Positions 1-14,300 of a DNA stretch of 64,000 nt are shown here, in pieces (positions within the stretch are counted from its first letter, which is position 1; each line of letters starts with the position of its first letter). Source of the DNA: Anseranas semipalmata (taxonomy: Eukaryota; Chordata; Aves; Anseriformes; Anseranatidae); assembly GCA_013399115.1 (NCBI GenBank), contig VXAA01003843.1, positions 646,263 through 710,262 on the forward strand, written 5' to 3'. The notes beneath the pieces were generated by a model. The model did no database searches. It was not told the DNA's origin and saw only the letters and a program-made list of their open reading frames with translations. The translations under genes were made by a program, and so were the position numbers.

Positions 1-745
1 GTCTCAAATCTCACTTGCCTCACCGTGTCAGAGTAATATGATTGTCGCCTATAAAAACCACGCTAGTCTTGTTTTTATACATATCTCATTCCTCCAGGTT
101 GTAGCTCTTTTCAGCCAAAATAGCTTCTTTCACAGCATACCACAACAGAGATCAACTCCTCCCACATGCATCACTACCATTCCCAGTTACGTTATGTTCA
201 CTTTAATTTACAGACTTGCTGGAACAGGAGACAGCAGTTTTTTAAGTGTTTGTAGCGTGTCTGTCTGACACTATACGAATAATGTAATCTTAAGGGACCA
301 CATTTTCCCTGGCCGTTCATGCAGGGGCTGAAGGGGGTTCAGCTTCTCTCTGCTCACATTCTCACACAAGAATCGCAGTCCTGTAAGTTGCCCCCAAACT
401 GCTGCTTGTGGAGAGCATAAAGTAATATATTCTAACAACAACAAAAAAATATGGGTAACTTTTTAAAGATTGTATATACATTTAACAAATATTTTAGCAG
501 TTATTTTTAAGCATTTAATGCCTCAGCAAAGTCTCCTGTTTTGCAAATGAGGGGCCCTGCAGCGGGGTTAGGTGTAATGCTGTCCCCTGATTTTAACATT
601 TAAGTGAAATACCTGGCAGCCCAAGATCTTTGTGAAACAATTTTGGACAATTTAAACAGAACTCATCACAGAACTAGACGTGTTTCCGAAGGGCCCAAAG
701 GTGGCATCTATAAATCACTGCAGCATGCAATTCTTTGTAAGTGGC

Positions 746-765
746 TAAATAAATAAATAAATAAA
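746..765. repeat. (TAAA)5 microsatellite
   Basis: Five perfect TAAA units in tandem, read directly. Confidence 0.95.
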
Positions 766-1330
766 ACCTCTTGCAATTCCTTTCAACAACAACCATAGCT
801 TAATGGCAAAAATTATGAAACTTGTCATAGAATTGTTTGATGGATTTAACAAATTAACTATTTTTCCATGTAAACTGACTCCAGTAGAAGAAACAATGTG
901 ATGTGATATGATATTGCTGTAACTCCAGCCTGCTCCAAGCCTCTCCAAAACCTTCTCCTTCTCTTTCATAAAAGCAACATCATGTCACTTTTCTGCTTAC
1001 CCTTCTTTTCCAGATCAGCTGTCATCCTAGCACAAAATTTTGTGATAGCCTGCTTTTAATAATTTTCCAAGATGAAAGTTAACTGTTTATTCTTACTACT
1101 CTCATTTTTTGTCTCACGCAGTCTTTTGATAAATTACTATACTTTGACTCTCTGACTTCTTCATTTTTTCTCCAGTCTCTTGTGATTAAACTTCTCAAAA
1201 GCCTTTTGAAATGTAAACAAGTTATACAGTTGGACTGCTTTCCTTATCCACTGCTGTATGGATTTATTCCAAATACACTAATAAATAGTGCAACATGATT
1301 TCCTTTACTAGAATCTGCGATGATTAATCA

Positions 1331-1374
1331 TCACAATGAAGACTTTTCAATTATCAATTCTCACAATGAAGACT
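1331..1374. repeat. 30-bp-spaced direct duplication
   Basis: The 14-mer tcacaatgaagact occurs at 1331-1344 and again at 1361-1374. The spacer between the copies is AT-rich. This looks like a small local tandem duplication that has since diverged. Confidence 0.8.
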
Positions 1375-2907
1375 GTGTTGAACTTGTATTTTACATCAAA
1401 TTTAAGGAAACATCTTTGAAAAATGTTCTTGTACATCTCAATTTATAATCATGGTGGGTTTTGACTGTATAAGAAACATGCACAAAACTGGATTTAATTT
1501 TTAATGTAACTGGATATAAAACATTAAAATATAGAAATAAAAAATTCTAAACAGACATCATTTCTGCTTACTCTCACACATGTGGAAACATGGGTATCTG
1601 CATGTGTATGTAGAAGTATATCACATTTGGTTCAGCCATGATTCCTCTTGCAATAAAAGAATTTATTAAAGGCAAATATATGCTCTTGGACTGACCATGA
1701 ATGTTTAACCAATGTCGTAAACTACTGTTTCTTCTTTGGTAGAAGAAAAGAAAGCTACTTTTGGCAGTTGTGACAAATTCTTGTTAAATAGAGGCCCAGT
1801 GGCCTAAAATGCAAAGATTTTTCTTCTTCCTCCTTTGATTACAGGGTAAACTATATTGCATCCATGTTTGCATCTTCTCCCCCAGGCTGTATCAAATGCT
1901 AGTGCTGAAATACATCTCTGACAGCGATCTGGACCCTCAGCCTTCTAGACTGAATTATTAGTCAACTATTCTTACTTCTGTGGAAGGAGAGGCATTTTGC
2001 TATTTGACATCTGGCAGTCATTTAAAGCACGAGCAACTCCTCATTCATAGCAGTACACATATCTGATTTGCTTTCAGTATTTTCTTGGTCTAAATGCCAC
2101 CCTATTACTTTTCTTGGCCATTAAGAAAAAAAAAAAAGCTATCAGTGTGGGTCTAAATTTCAACTGCTAGATTTTCACTATACTTTGTACTAAACTAGAT
2201 CCATAAGAACTATCTAATGTGTAAAATCTGTTGTTTATACAGATCTGCAGCTGGCTTTGTCCCAGTTGCTTGAAAGTGATACCTAAACATAAAATAATCT
2301 CTGTATAAACTGTGGGTTTGTAAAATATGTAAGTGTTCTGTGTTTGCCCAGTACAGATCGCTTGCTGAAACTGAAGGCTATGCCTGGGTGATAACCATCA
2401 GATGTCATTTCAGATGGGAATCCAAAGTTCTAAGTGTGCTCAAATCACAAGGACATAACATGGGGACAGGCTGAGTAGAACTTTAAAGCATACCACCAGC
2501 ATATGCAAAAACAAACCTGTCGTAACAGGCACTTCCTTGAATTCTGCGGAAGCAAAGTCAAGTGAAGCAAACGACTTTTAAATACATAGCTAATTATGAG
2601 ATTGCACCCTTTGAATCATTAAAACTGCAATCAGGAACAATGCTTCTTTTCTGCTTACACAGAGCACTGATCCTGCTGTAACGATTAACTGCTGTTGAAG
2701 GGTAACACAAGAGAAGGTTAACACACTTTTCCAAAAAACTTAGGCAATGAAATATACATGACTATGCGAATGACACAACTTTTCACAGTAAGGGTCTTAT
2801 CTTCAGTGTGAAAAGTAGGTAAAACGGTAGTCATTTCAGTTCTGGTACAAGCCAAATTCACTGATCATCCGTAAAACCCCACTCTGCCATTGTGTTTGCT
2901 TGGTTTT

Positions 2908-2935
2908 ATTTTGTTTGTTTGTTTGTTTTGTTTTC
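2908..2935. repeat. TTTG-rich simple repeat
   Basis: An imperfect run of TTTG/TTTTG units on the + strand, flanked by more T-rich sequence. Confidence 0.9.
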
Positions 2936-3589
2936 TTTTTTGGTTAAGCTTAGGGGAAATGTATTAGTTACTTAGAGGTTACAAAAAGCATCTTTTTACA
3001 TGGGAAGAGACTGCCATAGGCAACTTAAACAAAATAGTACCTTAAAAAAAACAATACTTATGGTCTGCCTTTAACATCTGCTTTATAGGAAAACTGACCA
3101 GAAAGGTCAGTAGGTCATTTTTGGCAAACTGGTAGTTTACGCTTTTCAATGCTTTCAATTCGATATAATCATAAATATTGCACTCCTACTTCAGCTAAGT
3201 AGATCGCCACTTACTAGAGCATATTCTCGGCTGTTAGTGGAAGTCAGTGATCAGAAATAGTATAGATAGCCTGGTAAAATGAAGTCTTCCTTTCAGATCC
3301 TTTCCCATAATCTTCTGTAAGCTCCAGAGAAGCAGGACCTGCTCTGAATTAGAGGCAGCTGCGTAAAATACAGGGACCCATCTCCTTAGACAGACAGCCA
3401 CGAATGAAAATGTCAATGCAGCACTCTGCGGTGGAGTAGCTCCCTATGGAATGAGCTCCCATGTGAAATTTATCTTTCCTCAAAATTACCATGGGATTGA
3501 TGCCTTCTCATCAAAGCCTTTCCCTCCAAAACCACCAGCTGGAGTACGTCCACTACAAGCAATAAAAATGTTGGGTGACATTGGCCCAA

Positions 3590-3637
3590 AAATTTAACAT
3601 ATGCTCTCCTATTTGCAGAAATTTAACATATACTCTC
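3590..3637. repeat. 29-bp-spaced direct duplication
   Basis: A 19-bp word beginning aaatttaacatat occurs at 3590-3608 and at 3619-3637 with one difference (g/a). This is a local tandem duplication with a period of 29 bp. Confidence 0.8.
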
Positions 3638-6201
3638 AAATTCATTCATGTAATAAGTGACGATTCTCAAAATTTATCACTCTTGGACTCTTCAAAGTTT
3701 CTTTCTTTTTACCTAGTTGACTATGAAGGAACAGAGAGTATAGCGGTACTAATTAAGTCCATCAACTTGTATCAATCTTCTCTTCCAAATGCCATCACTT
3801 CAAACCTCTTGGTGTCCCTTCCGTACTTAAACCCACTTCTTGCAAAATATTCTTTCTGTGTTATAAGACCACTTGGAATACATGTGGCTTATCCAAAACC
3901 ACAGAACGTGTTGGGTCAGTAGTGTTAAGGGTCAGGTGTGAGATAAGGATATGTATTCTACGAGTTACAGTGTTGGCAGCAGGCTACAGGTGTGCTCTCC
4001 CACAGCTACTGTAACTTAGCTAGCATGCTGTTAAACCACTCCAACGTCATTATTCTTACAAGCTTTTAGTCACCACTTCTCCCGTGATTGCATGAGGTCT
4101 CTATTAAGTTCTGCGGTAAGGCAGTTCACTTGCATTTCTTTCTATAGCAATAATAAATATTATTGGTTGCTTCTACTACTGAAACTAGATGTGTAGACTG
4201 TACCTTTTAACTCTCCACAAAACAGTACCCATATTGTGCAATGGCATCCTTCCACTACCTAACCTATGTCCATATTTGCAAACATTTTTGATAAGATACT
4301 GATCTCTCTTCAAACTATGTTCTCCCTACCTGCTGGAGTGATTTATTTTTTGAGGAAGCAGGAAGCTAAAGTGGCCCAATTTTTGGTTTTGTTTTCCATT
4401 TGGGCTCAGAGTTAAGCTTATTCAGGTTACAATAACTATGTATTTGGAACTTCTTATAGTTTGACATTTTTTTTTTCCTAAGGCCTACTCGGGTTTGCAT
4501 TTATAGAGTTTGAAATACTATGGCATTTTTCTAAGGATTTGGGTAGGTGAAGGAAGGACTGAGGCAAACAATAAATTGTCTCAAAAAAAAAGAAAAAAAG
4601 TTTTTTTTTTTTTATTATTATTTTTTTTGCTAGCCTGGACAACTCCGGAGACAAGTGGGTTGTTTTGTTTTGCCAGGGAATACGAAAGTCAAGATGACAG
4701 TTGAGTTCTCTCTTTTCAGATTCTGAATAATCCCAGGTGGCTGCAGTTAATTCTGAGTTTTTACTTCTCCTCAGCCAGCAGTTGGCACAATTTCAAACAA
4801 CAGAAATATACAACCATCAAACCAAAATTGTAAAATTGATCGTGATAATCAATGCATTGCAAATGCAACTAGTTAGAGAAAGAGAAGTTCTGCAATTGGA
4901 TCAGATAAAGAGCAATATCCCAACATGGAAGATGTGCCTCTCAGGACAGCTGCTGCACCTGACAGCCACTCTTTTGTCAGCTCGTGTCTGCCTCCTGTCC
5001 CCCACAACACGAGCCCGATCCTGCTTGCTGCCCTCCATGATGTGGCCTGTCCCTGTTGAGAGAGGGCCAGGCCATCTGCAGCAGTTCTCTGGGCTGCATT
5101 TTCAGAAGTGCTCAGCCCTCACAATGGAGTCCTAATTTTCCAGGGAGTCTGGCACCTATTCAGCCATCTAACTGCAGCATGCCGAATTTTCAGAAGTGCT
5201 TGGCCATAAGCAGTTCCTGTTGAGATTAAGCATGCCTCTGTGTTTATCCACAGCTGCTGCCTCTTTTGCAGGTTTTTTAAGCATCTCTTTTGCCAGTGCA
5301 TGTGTCAGCACAATGACCTATCACATTGTCAGGGACATCGTTAGGATGTGAGGACACGTGATCAGGGAGCAATCACAGTCCTAGCCAGCTGGTGAGGAGC
5401 CGTATGGCCTCACTGGGGTTCTGCTAGCAAATGCGGCACTGACCCAGCTGCAGAGCGGTCTTACAAGCTCTCTCACAGTGACCTGTCTTTGGGGATGGAA
5501 AGTCTCAGGACTCTGCACATTGCTCTGAAGTGAGTGAGACAGATCTCACGGGGGACACCATGGGTTGAATTGCTGTGTGTAAGGCCTGGCAGTGCAGAGT
5601 GGATGTGTGAGTCCACAAACAGGAGAGACAGGAGCAGTTAAACACTGACTGTCCCCACCCAGGTGCACCTTTGCTCATTATGTGAAAACCCTGTGACATT
5701 TTGTAAATGGGTGACCTTGAGATGAGGTTTACAACAAACTGCCAATGTTTATTCCCTCTTTGGAATGCCCCATGCAGATTCTCCTCTTTTACCACGGATG
5801 GAGCACACAGGTCTCTCCCTCAGTTTTTGAACATTGCTCAGATAAAGCTAGCTTCTCCAGAAATGTATTTGGATGGAAGTTGTATCTACAGACATGGAAC
5901 AAAATATTCTTGTTTTGTAAACATTTTCCCTGTATTTGTTAGGAGTGAAATTGCCATCTACACAAGGAAGTAAAGACAAATTCCCTATACCTCATAGGCA
6001 GAACAGGCATAGGCTACACACCTAGCTGTTTAGAGATGATGTTTTTCTTACAAATGTGCCTCATATCATCTTCACATCAACAAACGTCGTTCCTTTCCAA
6101 CTGCAATTAGTACTGATCTAATAGTGCAGATATAAAGGTGTCCTGCATTCATACCTTTTCTCAATGCCCTGTAGTTTGGAAAGTGCCCGTCAAACACACA
6201 A

Positions 6202-6307
6202 ACAGAATCACAGAATATCCCGAGTTGGAAGGGACCCATAAGGATCATCGAGTCCAACTCCTGGCACCGCACAGGTCTACCCAAAATTTTAGACCATGTG
6301 ACTAAAC
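6202..6307 (-). mobile_element. CR1 LINE 3' end fragment
   Basis: On the + strand this begins acagaatcacagaat, then gttggaagggaccc and a tcatcgagtccaactcc block, and ends near accatgtgactaa. That is the reverse complement of the 3' end of an avian CR1 LINE, whose tail is made of ATTCTGTG-like octamers. Only about 105 bp of the 3' UTR remain, so the copy is 5'-truncated and cannot move. CR1 elements commonly truncate this way and lack poly(A) tails. The subfamily is not determined. The right boundary is judged by eye. Confidence 0.88.
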
Positions 6308-9300
6308 ACCAGAGAGAAGGCATAGGCCCACTCTGAGAAGTGGACTAAGAAGTGGGGCATATGCGGCAAGGTCTATTGCAACATGCCACTAAAATATCTG
6401 AGCCAGACTGGAGGACAACAAAGTCTGCTGAGGGGCAGAAGCACTAAAGGACAAATAGCAACATACCAGTGGGTCATCTGAAAACGTATAAAACAATTTT
6501 GTCTTCTAAAAAGCCATTTCCTTACCTTCATTTTTACATTTTCAAAGGTTATCCTTTTGTAAAATAAGTAAGAGGAACATTCTATATATGATTAATCTGA
6601 CTGTTATGCTTAAGTTTCACAGCATTCCATGCTGTTATGACAAACAGTGCACAGTTCAAAAGAAAGGAATGTTTTTATGAAAGTAACCCACACACAAACA
6701 GTATGGAGCCTAGCACAGAATAACTAATGGCCCAAACTACAGCATTATTGTTTTTTAAGTTTTCAACCTGTGAAGCATTCAGGTTTATCAAGCTGTGATA
6801 ACCAAATCTTTTCTATGCATACACTGTCCCACTGTCTGTCTCAATACTTGTTCCTTTACTGAGCACATTGCATAGCAACACAGAGGTATTGTTTTTTAAG
6901 GGCTCCCCATTCAGCACCACCAAAAATACGGCTGCAGAAATGCCTTTACTTGTAGCATGCATTTGCTGATGATTGCTCAAATGGGCAACTAATAAATGGT
7001 GCAGATGGAAAGGCAATTACAGAGGATGGTCCTTTCAGGATGAGGTCCTTGAAAACAGTCATCGGTTTGAAGGGAACTTTGAAAGGTTGGTATCTTTCAG
7101 TGCAGATTATAAAGGATAGCAAGCAGGAGCCTGAGGAACAGAGGATTATTCATGCAAGGAAATGCTGGAGGAGGTTGTGCTCTGTCCAGTGACCATGCAG
7201 GTCCCTAAGATATGAGCTTGTCCTGCTGAAATCAGCTCTAAAAATCCAATTTATCTTGGTGAGAACAGAATGGAGTTTTGTCATGTAAAGCCTTAGAGAT
7301 TGAAAACTATTCCTTGATTTTATGCCTAAGCTTATTTTCAGATCACATGAATCATAGGTCAAATGCAAAAACTTCACACTCAGCCCTGGCACCACATTAC
7401 CTGTCTGACAACATGCTCAGCTACATTGATGGCTGGAAAAGAAAGAAGCAATGGTCATCTCTACTGATGTGCAACACAAAATGTGCAGCTGCTCTTCCTT
7501 GAAATATCACCATTCTTTTTCTCAGCCCATCATTCCCTTTTCTTATGTGGAGTTCTGAAGCTTTCTCCAAAACTCCTCTGAAATCAGTGCAAACCTGCAG
7601 CTTAATAAAACTACTAAAGTACCCTTTCTCCTCTCCTTGCCACATTTATGTGAGCTCACTAGAAAACTGCTCAAATGATTACTGTTTACAGGATCTGGAC
7701 TACTGTTGTTACTGAAGGCCACTGGCATGGTATTTCTGTGGTACAAAGAAAGAGTGCTGATGGCCAGCTTCTCGGGCTGACCGAGCAGGGTTACTTAACT
7801 TGTGAACTTACGCAGACATTCAGATACAGTAATTACGTGACTCAGTACTCAGTCTTGTCTGCATCTAGTTAAATAACAATCATTAACTATATTGTAAGAG
7901 GAATCCAGGAGAATAAAATGCTCTATCAATCATTACTATTTTCATCATAACATTTGCCCACCTTTACTAATCTGACTAGTGTCTTCTGCAGTAGCCTTGT
8001 GGCATCAAAAAGCTTTCACTACTATAACACATCAATTCTATTTCATCTGAGGGTCTATTTCTACAATCACTAGCAGCAATTTAGAAGAAAAAAATAGAGT
8101 CACAGCACTAACAGAGGTGTCAAATGAAGAGAATTAGTCCAATTTTTTTAGCTTTTCAATCATTGTCTTTTCAGTAGTAATAGTAAATAAAAGTAGTAAT
8201 AAAGTTTTGTAAATGCTAATCAAATAGAGAAAGGGGGGGTTAAAGAAAACAGGTCTGGTTACAGTTTATGAAATCATAAAGCACTGTTATTTTATTGTAC
8301 ATTACATTTGCCTTTGCTTGTTTTCATACCCAGTTCCACAGAAACAGGAAAGGAAGTTACAGATTTCCTTTGGGAGAAAGTAGAAAACAGAATCAAACTG
8401 CAGAACTAATAGATAATTTCTTCTCTACTTAATTTTTCCTCACTCTGCCTCTCCCAAAGCAACCATGCTTTCTACACCGAAAAACATTCCAAAAATGGTC
8501 AAAGAGATCACAGACTACTGCAGTATTACTTACATAAAGGAGGAAATGTTGATTGCCTTGCTAACATGCTATTTCCAGAAATATAGGTTCCATTTCTACA
8601 ATGGCATTAAAGCAACAATTAACAGAATTGTTTTCTTATTGTTCTGATGTTCAGGTACAGAGTTGCTTAACAAATAAAATGATTCCTTTTAAAGAAAGCT
8701 GCACTGATCCATGTGACACAGAGCTGTGCCCTATAAGCATCTCATTCCAGACCTGCAGCAGTAATACACTACTAGAATGTATTTCAGAAGTTTTTGTAAG
8801 TCCTTTAGATTCACAAGAAATCTAAATGTGGAAAAAAATTCCTTGCCTGTTGTTTTGAAAAACAGTGACATTTCAGACAAGATGAGTAAATATAAGGCTG
8901 ACTTATGACTCCTAGGAACTTAAGCAATCTGGGGAAAACAGGTGAGCTTGGGCTGCAAGATAAGGTAAGGCACAGAGGTAAGATGGTCAGAGTTATTACA
9001 TTACTTCAGAGCTAAAGAGGCTATGTGCTCTTTCCTCATGCAATACATGAAGCCATGCAGCGACCACCAGCTAGAAACTCCTCCCCACGTTGGCCTACAC
9101 GTGTCTGTAGTTGCCCTTCTACTTCATCATACCCTCTACTCTTTCCAGTACATGGAACTAAATTACATTTACCCCTGTACCAGCAGAAGAACGTATGTTT
9201 ATTTTCTTTTCTATGTTGTAAGGCCTTGGAAAGGAGGGCTGGATATTCAGCAAACTGGAAGCAATCCAGAAGGAGGACGTCTCCTGAGGCTAATGCAATT

Positions 9301-11445
9301 ATGATTCCATTTCGGTTGGCTGTGGGAGCAGAAGGTATCATCTAACTGCAAGGATCGCTAGGCAATGGTTACAGTCCTAAGTCTGTGTACCTTGGCCCTT
9401 GATTTTGTTAGCAAGTGACTTCATATATGAGAAGTTACAGAAGAGGGATAGTCCTGACACTGACGGATCTGCAAGCATGGCAAGGGCTGGGAGTTCAAAT
9501 ACACAGTCTTAGGCTTTGACAAAGAGAACAGCTGCATGATGATATACCTATGCGTTTCCGCAGAGCAGCTTGCTGAATCAAGGCTATGAGGTAGTTTATT
9601 TCATGGATTATACATATATTTAATTAAAATTCTAGATAAATATTTGCAGCAATAAGGTTTTGAAGTACTGTAAAGTTACATTGTATTAAACATTTATTGC
9701 AATCATATGAAATATTCCTTAGGTTAAATATTTACTGTTATTTTCAAGATACTGGTATTGAACTTATTATAAACATGGCACAAATGCAAAGCCATCTTTT
9801 TCAGAGGCAATATACCTCTGTGAGTTGCTTTTAGACTTATTTCCTGATGGATATTTGCCATTAATGCACTATGACGTTTGCCTTTATGAAAAAGTGCTCC
9901 AGCCCAAGCTAAGAGAAAGTTATAATTTAAGAGATAGTTTCCACTGTGCTCAGCATTCTCACAGTAATAATAGTTTGTCCTTTTTCTTACTGCAGCTACT
10001 GTATTAAATATTTATATTGATGTTTATTTTGTAAACAAAGAAACCGAATTAAGCTAACAGACGAAGCCTATGATGTGTTTTAATATCTGCATTTGTTTCA
10101 TGTTGTGGCCTTTTATACAATTGATTCAAAGGAACATGTTAAATAATAAATAACATTTTTAAAATTACATCAAAGTATTTTTGTTTGCTGGAGGAGATAA
10201 TTTTTAAAAAATAAAAATAGAGAATAGAGAGAACATCCAGTCCCTATCTATTTTATATGCAATAAAGGTAGTGAAATCACCAGTAAATATTAGGCGTTCC
10301 TGAAGACAGCATGATTGTCACAAAGTCCTTTGAAATTTGACCTAAAACCCTCAGCACATTAGGACTAGAGAAAGTAAAAGGCTTTTGTGTGACATTTTGT
10401 GTGAGAATTTCTCCCTGATCAACAGTTGAACAGTCCAACCAACTTCAACATGCTATTTGTAAGACAACAGCACACGTATATTTAGTTCATTATATTTCCC
10501 ATGTTTTCCTGGGATTTCTAGAATGCTTATTTCCTACATAACACTTCCACTGCTCGTGACTGGCCAAAATAGTGTGTTTTGGGCGGGAAGTACCTAGGCT
10601 GTATGCTAGAGGTGGGATGTTAAGGAAGAGTAATTCACCTCTCCAGACCTTATGACCCTGGGATTTGTGTATATCTGATTTTAGGCATCATTCACCCCTT
10701 TGGCATCAGTGCTCACAAAGTCATTGCTACACAAGGCCTTATAAAATGCCTGGCCCTTCTTAATCCACACTTTAAAGAAGAACACTTAGAAGGTGTCCTG
10801 CTGCCAGTTGTCCAAATCAACCTTTTAGTGCCATTTGAAAGGCTGGATTTTTTCCTTGATTGTCAGGGGGATCAGTCACTAAAAAGGCAAAGGGAAAAAA
10901 AAATCAACCAAAAAAAAGTAAGAAGGACAAACTGAGGAACTGGAGCATTTATTATTCTTTAGATAAGGTCAGTAAAGACTATCAAGGCACCAACTCTTAT
11001 CACAGAAAAGGTGCTTGCGTTTTCCTGTCTAGTTAAAGCTGTCATTGGTCATGACATAATGCACATTCCTCAAGCTCAGTTATCAACACAACTCAGATAG
11101 GCTTGTATATTTTTATGTCCCTGCTTTAGCCTGATAGTGGTCTTTCGCTGTACGTTCTTTAGATTTTACACACATATATTGTAGTGCCAAATGTTAGTTT
11201 GGTGTTCTTAGATCTGTTTTCCTTCCCTTTTCAATCTGATACTTAGTGAGGTATTGAAGCGGCTGCAGTTACATGTTGCTCCAAAGTTGGCATTAAAGAG
11301 GAAAATTAAAGATGTATCAATCTTAGGCTGAATTCACTGACTCCAGAATTAGCATAAGCTATTCTTCAAGGCCTCAGCTAAAGCCGATCCTTGTGGACAA
11401 TGTATGTTGACCTGTATATCTGCAGAGCTGTTACAGAAGCACTTC

Positions 11446-11477
11446 AAAAAAAAAAAGAAAAAAAGAAAAAAAAAAAA
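11446..11477. repeat. A-rich tract with G interruptions
   Basis: A run of A broken by two single G bases. It could be a low-complexity tract or a decayed poly(A). No retrocopy body is recognised to its left. Confidence 0.85.
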
Positions 11478-12907
11478 CGAGCAAAAGGAGAATTTCAATG
11501 CATGTTCTAGTCATGGAATGACTTCAGATCACCTAAAAAAAGTCTGCATTACTCATAAGCAGTTATTTGATGCCGTATATGCATATTTAACTACCTATGT
11601 AGTTTCTAATGAAGTCATAATTAATTCTCTCCAATTGTAAAATATTGTTTCAATTCCCAAAGCACTTGTTGATGGCAGTTGGTTCATCGTGCTCAGCATT
11701 ATCTTTCATACTATTTTGCTGACTTCCACTGAACTAAATGAAGGCCTAGTTCCCCTGCCAATATAGAAGTAAGTCATGAGGGCTTCATGCACCATCCAGT
11801 GAGGGAGCACCACAATCTTCTAAAATAAGAACTGTGTTTTGCAGTGCTTTGTGTCCTTTTGACCCCAGCTAATCACTGGGAAGATCCAAAGTCCTTCAAA
11901 GTCCAGTGGGCCCCTCAGTGCTGCTCCTGGAGGACTTTGGGATAGGGAAATGCAACAGGCAAAATCCTTGGAGTGGGAGGACAGCTCCCCAGGGCGTTTC
12001 TGGAGGGCTTCCTGGAAGGTGGGGGATGCAGATGGTAAAAAGAAAGAGCAGCATGAGAGTACAGGCCTGGAGGCCACAGGTCAGAGAACATTTAATAAGA
12101 ATGAAATGTCCTCCTCTCTCCAAAGACCAGTGCCATTCAAATACAGCAGCCAGGAGATTGTGAGTTGTATCAGGATAAATCATACTACAGCTTCTGGCTG
12201 CACTGAAACTAAACACCTGTGTTTATACTGGTAAATAAAACAGGAATGGAAAGCAAGCTCAGGCACTGGGTCACTGGTCAGCTCTACTGCTAGCATGCTG
12301 TCTTTGTCCTCTGCCATGCAGCAGTCTTGTGCTGATGCTCAGCTATAGCTCAGTACTAGGACTGCTCCCAAGAGGAGACACGGACTAAAGTGCACCCCGT
12401 GCAGCTACTTCCCCCTGTATGGATGCTCGAGGCTATGCTAGCAGGCCTGGCACCAGCACCCACTGGCATTCATACTGCCTCCCAGGTTGATGCACCCCCA
12501 CACTGGCTATGGCACAGCACTCACGTAATTTTAGACCAACCAAACTAAAAAAAGAAAAGCAAACAGCAAATAATTATTAAGACTTTTCCCTCTCTAGCAT
12601 AACCAAAGATGGTAGCTAGGTAGCTACTGGGTTTGAATTCTTTTTACACTAAGTTATTTAGGAAAGCAAAAATAGTTTCTTCCTCCCAACCTACAAAACA
12701 ATGTAGAGTTGTATTCTGAGTGTTTTCTCACAGAAAGAGGTCTGCACAATCTCCTTTGCAAGGACAATGTTTCCAAAGTGTTGCCAGTGAGCTTTTACTT
12801 TGTAATAAACAGATTCTCTATTCAAATCTTCAACTACCCTTTTGTTTGTGTCCAAGCCTTCCAAACAAAGAAATGCTTTAGGACAGTCTAGCACTGTTTC
12901 TCTGTGG

Positions 12908-12957
12908 AAAAAAAAAAAAAAAAAAACTATGGATATTTCATTTAAAAAAAAAAAAAA
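12908..12957. repeat. Two A homopolymers (21 and 12 bp)
   Basis: A21 at 12908-12928 and A12 at 12946-12957, separated by 17 bp. Confidence 0.9.
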
Positions 12958-14300
12958 GCTTTCTGGGAAGGGACTGATAACTACTTCATTCCCTTCCTCC
13001 TCTTGCTTCTCTTTATAAAAAAGATGTTTTTAGGTTAAGCCAGGAATCTGTAAAACAGGACTTGGTGGTCCAACCTACTCTGTACAAAACATGAGGACAA
13101 AGGTTTTACCTCATTTAAATCAAACATACAAGAAGATAAATATACAAAATCACAGGTATTGTGTAGGTAAGGTACAGCACATCAACAAGCGGCCTAATTT
13201 TTGTTTGTACAATGTTTTACAGACCAGGATAAAAATGAGAACCATTCGTTTCCATTGATTATTAAGCAAGACACTTTTTCTTAAGTTGGGTGTTTCTGGA
13301 AAGCTGCAATCTTGAAGCATTCAATTAGAGCCATTGTTTCTGAAGCAAAGCCATATTTTATAATGAAAAAAAAACTTACTAGTGCTTGATTGTGCAACTC
13401 AAATTTCAATAATATAATTTAGTTAAAAAAGGTGTCCTTTCTGATCCCACGACCTTCACTCAAGAAAATGCCAGGGGTAGCCTTTTCCCCAAAACTAACT
13501 ATCAATATCTCTTTTTCAAGAACCATAAAAATTTACTTTGTGTAAGTCATTTGTTTAGAACCAAAATGTCAGTACTAGTATGAAAACAACAGTGCTCCTT
13601 TTCTGCAAACAAATGGAATAATGCATATAATGGAAGATTTAGTAATCTGAGAGTTTGTTAATGCAGTAAATTAATGGAGTTCAGTCATCCTGGTATTGTC
13701 CTACATAGCCCTTGATCTGATAGTGATGTGATACAAGGAACTGCCTTGATTTTTCAGGTCAGAGTGCCAATGCAGGCTAAGAATTTCAGAAATGTGATAA
13801 TGCTGTCTGGAGAGTCTTTCTGAAGGCAGACTTGAGGACACCCTCTCAAAATAGTTAGGAAGAAACCAACTGTTAGCCATACTTGCAGTTTTACCTCCTA
13901 ACTGAATAAACTCTAAAAGTATGTTGGATGCATAAAAATAAAATCAGGAATGAAAATTAAGGCTGAAGAGCAGGATAGTTTCCTACACCTTTCTGTCAAG
14001 CTGTTTTACTCTGCTTTTCCTGGAATTCTCACTCAGTGGTTCTGTGCCTTGAAACATGAAATGTTTCAGAACACCAATTTCAAATAATAATTGCAATTAA
14101 AACTTGTTCCCTCAGTCAAATGAGATCTCTTGTGTTTTGCATCCATCACGTCTTGAAATAACCAGTAAACTAAAAAGAACCTTCTCTGCACTCTCTACTC
14201 CCAAAATGTTATTTTTTATTTGTACAACTCAAAAGAGGTAACTGTGCACTTGACTGAACATTTAATATCAGGGAAGTTTTTAAAGTTTTCTGTTGCAGAG

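Larger units (their letters stand above)
1..6201. other. Noncoding unique stretch, AT-rich
   Basis: I see no gene here. Open frames are short and share no recognisable motif. The stretch holds a (TAAA)5 tract, a TTTG-rich tract, two short direct duplications and scattered A or T homopolymers. The part around 4.9-5.7 kb is somewhat richer in GC but carries no domain or transposon signature that I recognise. Confidence 0.6.
6308..14300. other. Noncoding unique stretch
   Basis: No gene is supported. The segment is AT-rich, with homopolymer A tracts near 11.45 and 12.9 kb. Around 9.56-10.17 kb there is a TA-rich part with several TAAT-like cores and no visible repeat signature. About 12.3-12.5 kb is locally richer in GC, without CpG clustering or motifs. 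Confidence 0.55.

Noticed and set aside
9588..9602. Word tgaggtag resembling a let-7 seed
   Set aside because: The following bases do not match let-7 and no hairpin arm is seen.
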